Positions 61,581 to 64,000 of a DNA stretch of 64,000 nt are shown piece after piece. The first letter of the stretch is position 1; each line of letters opens with the position of its first letter. Both the position numbers and the translations under genes were made by a program. Origin of the DNA: Paracoccus sp. (in: a-proteobacteria) (GTDB taxonomy: Bacteria > Pseudomonadota > Alphaproteobacteria > Rhodobacterales > Rhodobacteraceae); assembly GCF_030538755.1 (NCBI RefSeq), contig NZ_JAUNTJ010000002.1, forward strand, positions 1-64,000. Direction: 5' to 3'. Below the pieces are notes generated by a model. That model worked only from the letters and a program-made list of their open reading frames with translations, made no database searches and was not told the DNA's origin.

Positions 61581-64000
61581 ATGACCTTGCCCCACGACAT
61601 CACCGACGTCTTTGAAATGACGCCCGCGCAGGCGGGAATGCTGTTCCAGACGCTCTATGCGCCAGGGCAGGGGGTCTATGTCCAGCAATACTGGGGCCGG
61701 TTGCAGGGCGCGCTGGACCCGGACGCCTTTCGCGCGGCATGGCAGGCGGTGATCGACCGCCACGACATCCTGCGGGGGCAGGCGCATTGGCAGGATCTGG
61801 ACCGCCCTGCCTTTGCCATCCACAGCCGCGCGGTGGCGGAATGGCAGATGCTGGATTGTGCCGAGGGCGATCTGGACGCATGGCTGGCCGCCGACCGGGC
61901 GCGCGGCTTTGCGATGGACGCGCTGCCGCTGATGCGGTTCGCGTTGCTGCGCACCGCCCCCGACGCCCATGTCTTTGTCTGGAGCTTTCACCACATTCTG
62001 CTGGACGGCTGGTGCGGCGCCCTGCTTGTGCGCGAGGTTCTGGACCTCTACGCCGGTGCCCGGCCCGGCCCGCGTCCCCGCCCGTTCCGCGACTTCGCCG
62101 ACTGGCACGCCGCGCAGGATGCCGAGGCAGCCCGCGCGCATTGGGCCAGCACACTGGCCGGGATCGAGGGCGCGACGCCGCTGGGCATCGACCGCACAGA
62201 TGCCGGACAGCACGGTTCGGCCGATTACCGCCAGACGCTGGACCCGGCCCTTGCCGCCCGCATCACAGGTTTTGCGCAGGCGCACCGGCTGACGCTGGCT
62301 GCGCTGATGCAGGGGGCGTGGGCGCTGGTGCTGTCGCGCTATGCCGGGCAGAGCGATGTGACCTTTGGCACGGTGCTGTCGGGCCGGCCGGCCGACCTGC
62401 CGGGGGTCGAAGAGATGGTCGGCCTGTTTCTTCAGACCGTGCCCCTGCGTGTCAGCGCGCCCGATGATGCGCAACCCGCCGACTGGCTGGCCGCGTTGCA
62501 GGCGGGCCATCCGCTGCGCGAGGCGCATGGCCATATCGGCCTGTCCGCGATCCGCGCTGCGGCGGGGCTGCCCGCTTCGGCGCCGCTGATCGACAGCCTT
62601 GTGATCGTGGAAACCTATCCCGAAAGCATCGAAATGGCCGTCGCAAGGGGTGGGGCCAGCCTGCGCCTGACAGCGACGGGAATGCGTGAACAAACCGACT
62701 TTGCGCTGGTGATAAAGCTGCTGCCCGGCGATCCGCTGACGCTGTGCCTGACCGCGGACACCGCCCGCATCCCCGCCGCCGCGCTGCCGCGTCTTGCAGG
62801 GCATCTGACACAGGTGATGGAGGGGCTGACACGCGCGACAACTCTGGCCGGGATCGACCTGCTGACCAAGGCAGAGCGCGCCGGGCTGGTGCGGGTCGGA
62901 CAGGGCATGGATCTGCCCGCCGCGCCATCGACGCTGGCGCAGATACTTGCCATCGCCGCCGCGCATCCGGCGCGGATCGCGCTTGAAACCCCTGATGGGG
63001 CGCGGCTGACCTATGCCGGTCTGGTGGCGCGGTCGGGGCAGATCGCGGCTTCGTTGCAGGATCTGGGCATCGGGCCGGGCGATATCGTCGCCGTCTGTCA
63101 GGACCGCACGCCCGACCTGCTGGCCAGCCTGATCGCGGTCTGGCGCTGCGGCGCGACCTGGCTGCCGCTGGACCCCGCATATCCGGCCGAGCGGATCGCC
63201 TATATCCTGCGGGACGCGCAGGCGGTGCTGGCGCTGGCCGATGCGGCGGGGCAGGCAACGCTGGCGGCGCTGGACGACATCGGCATCCTGCCGGTCGAGG
63301 ATTGCGCGGGTGCGTCGCCGCTGCCCGATCAGGTGGCACCCGGCGATCTGGCCTATATCCTCTATACCAGCGGCAGCACGGGTCGGCCCAAGGGCGTGCC
63401 GATCCCGCATTCGGCGCTGACGAATTTTCTGGAATCCATGTGCGTGGAACCCGGCCTGACCGCCGATGACCGGCTGCTGGCGCTGACCACGGTGGGCTTT
63501 GACATTGCCGGGCTGGAACTGTTCGGACCGCTGATCCGGGGGGGCACCGTGGTGCTGGCCCCCACCGGCGCGGCGCTGGACGGGGCGGGGCTGGCGCGAA
63601 TGATCGCGGATCACGACATCACGATCATGCAGGCCACGCCCGCAGGCTGGCGGGTCTTGCGCGACAGCGGCTGGCAGGGTGCGCCCGGTTTGCGGATGAT
63701 CTCGGGGGGCGAGGCGCTGGACAGCGCCCTTGCGCGCGATCTGATCGGGTTGGGCGGGGTGCTGTGGAACCTCTATGGTCCGACGGAAACGACGATCTGG
63801 TCCGCTGCGCTGCGGGTCGAGGCCCGGCATCTGGCCGCGCCGAAAGTGCCCGTGGGCGGCCCCATTGCCCGCACAGTGCTGTCGTTGCGCGACGGGCAGG
63901 GGCGGCGCGTTCCCATGGGCGTGCCGGGCGAATTGTGGATCGGCGGCGACGGGCTTTCGCCCGGCTATCTGCACCGCCCCGACCTGACCGCAGACCGTTT
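61581..64000 (+). CDS. NRPS (C-A-...), 3' end outside window
   Basis: An uninterrupted frame from ATG 61581 to the window end (806 codons), seven bases after the previous stop. The condensation domain starts DVFEMTPAQAGMLFQTL, resembling DCL-type domains, and has intact HHILLDG near residue 136. The adenylation domain has SGSTGRPKGV near 595, GFDIAGLE and LYGPTETTIW. The pocket reads DILQIGLIW, again close to the glycine code. The A domain's C-terminal part, its carrier and any further modules lie beyond base 64000. Pairing of a DCL-type C domain with the upstream relict epimerase suggests that the preceding module once made a D-residue. Confidence 0.92.
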   Translation, partial: MTLPHDITDVFEMTPAQAGMLFQTLYAPGQGVYVQQYWGRLQGALDPDAFRAAWQAVIDRHDILRGQAHWQDLDRPAFAIHSRAVAEWQMLDCAEGDLDAWLAADRARGFAMDALPLMRFALLRTAPDAHVFVWSFHHILLDGWCGALLVREVLDLYAGARPGPRPRPFRDFADWHAAQDAEAARAHWASTLAGIEGATPLGIDRTDAGQHGSADYRQTLDPALAARITGFAQAHRLTLAALMQGAWALVLSRYAGQSDVTFGTVLSGRPADLPGVEEMVGLFLQTVPLRVSAPDDAQPADWLAALQAGHPLREAHGHIGLSAIRAAAGLPASAPLIDSLVIVETYPESIEMAVARGGASLRLTATGMREQTDFALVIKLLPGDPLTLCLTADTARIPAAALPRLAGHLTQVMEGLTRATTLAGIDLLTKAERAGLVRVGQGMDLPAAPSTLAQILAIAAAHPARIALETPDGARLTYAGLVARSGQIAASLQDLGIGPGDIVAVCQDRTPDLLASLIAVWRCGATWLPLDPAYPAERIAYILRDAQAVLALADAAGQATLAALDDIGILPVEDCAGASPLPDQVAPGDLAYILYTSGSTGRPKGVPIPHSALTNFLESMCVEPGLTADDRLLALTTVGFDIAGLELFGPLIRGGTVVLAPTGAALDGAGLARMIADHDITIMQATPAGWRVLRDSGWQGAPGLRMISGGEALDSALARDLIGLGGVLWNLYGPTETTIWSAALRVEARHLAAPKVPVGGPIARTVLSLRDGQGRRVPMGVPGELWIGGDGLSPGYLHRPDLTADR

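Noticed and set aside
1-64000. CRISPR arrays, rRNA or tRNA genes, insertion-sequence transposases
   Set aside because: None were seen by eye on either strand: no regularly spaced repeats, no tRNA cloverleaf next to the integrase remnant and no transposase motifs.

Overview
The window comes from a high-GC alphaproteobacterium, most likely of the Rhodobacteraceae (Paracoccus/Rhodobacter-type). The pointers are base composition, dense ATGA/GTGA-type gene overlaps, a VPLPA-CTERM sorting signal (a tail common in Rhodobacterales) and a type VI secretion locus in the order I recall for the Agrobacterium imp operon. Taxonomy is an inference; there is no rRNA or other marker gene here.

Layout. (1) 2-16938, + strand: a type VI secretion (T6SS) operon, tssA (5' cut off)-tssB-tssC-second tssC-tagJ-tssE-tssF-tssG-tagH/fha-tssK-tssL(OmpA)-tssM-tagF::PP2C. 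No hcp, vgrG, clpV, tssJ or ppkA kinase is present. (2) 16985-17700, - strand: decayed remnants of a PIN-domain (VapC-like) toxin and of a tyrosine integrase, a scar between two functional islands. (3) 17832-21526, + strand: a FecBCDE-type iron/siderophore ABC importer. (4) 21579-23274: a secreted VPLPA-CTERM protein (-) and a DUF2306 membrane protein (+), divergent from a 220-bp region with a sigma70-like promoter and a perfect AT-rich palindrome. (5) 23262-50171, - strand: a 12-gene, 27-kb NRPS/PKS operon whose junctions all overlap (C-A-PCP-R NRPS, methyltransferase, class III aminotransferase, MbtH, two unknown small proteins, C-PCP, PKS, C-A-PCP, C-A-PCP-C-A-PCP-E, C-PCP, type II thioesterase). 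(6) 50370-64000, + strand: the divergent arm, FAAL-ACP, PKS, MupA/Atu3671-type luciferase-like monooxygenase, C-A-PCP-(relict E) NRPS and a further NRPS running off the window.

How it may work together. The two divergent operons look like one assembly line. A fatty acid is adenylated by the FAAL, loaded on its ACP and extended with malonyl units by two PKS modules. Both modules have HAFH-type acyltransferases and both have ketoreductase-like regions with damaged nucleotide-binding motifs. A separate aminotransferase and a flavin monooxygenase are available to modify the chain. Glycine- and alanine-type adenylation domains then add residues, a reductase domain can release an aldehyde, and a type II thioesterase edits. 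The adjacent FecBCDE importer suggests that the product is a lipopeptide siderophore or metallophore, but no classical chelator-forming enzyme is in the window, so that role is inferred. The T6SS is structurally complete for sheath, baseplate and membrane complex, but its threonine-phosphorylation control appears to have been lost: no kinase, an eroded phosphatase and an atypical FHA domain.

The strongest leads are the FAAL/KR-dead PKS/aminotransferase combination, the relict epimerase behind a glycine module, two adenylation-less C-PCP proteins, two unknown small proteins in the operon, and the eroded T6SS phospho-regulation.
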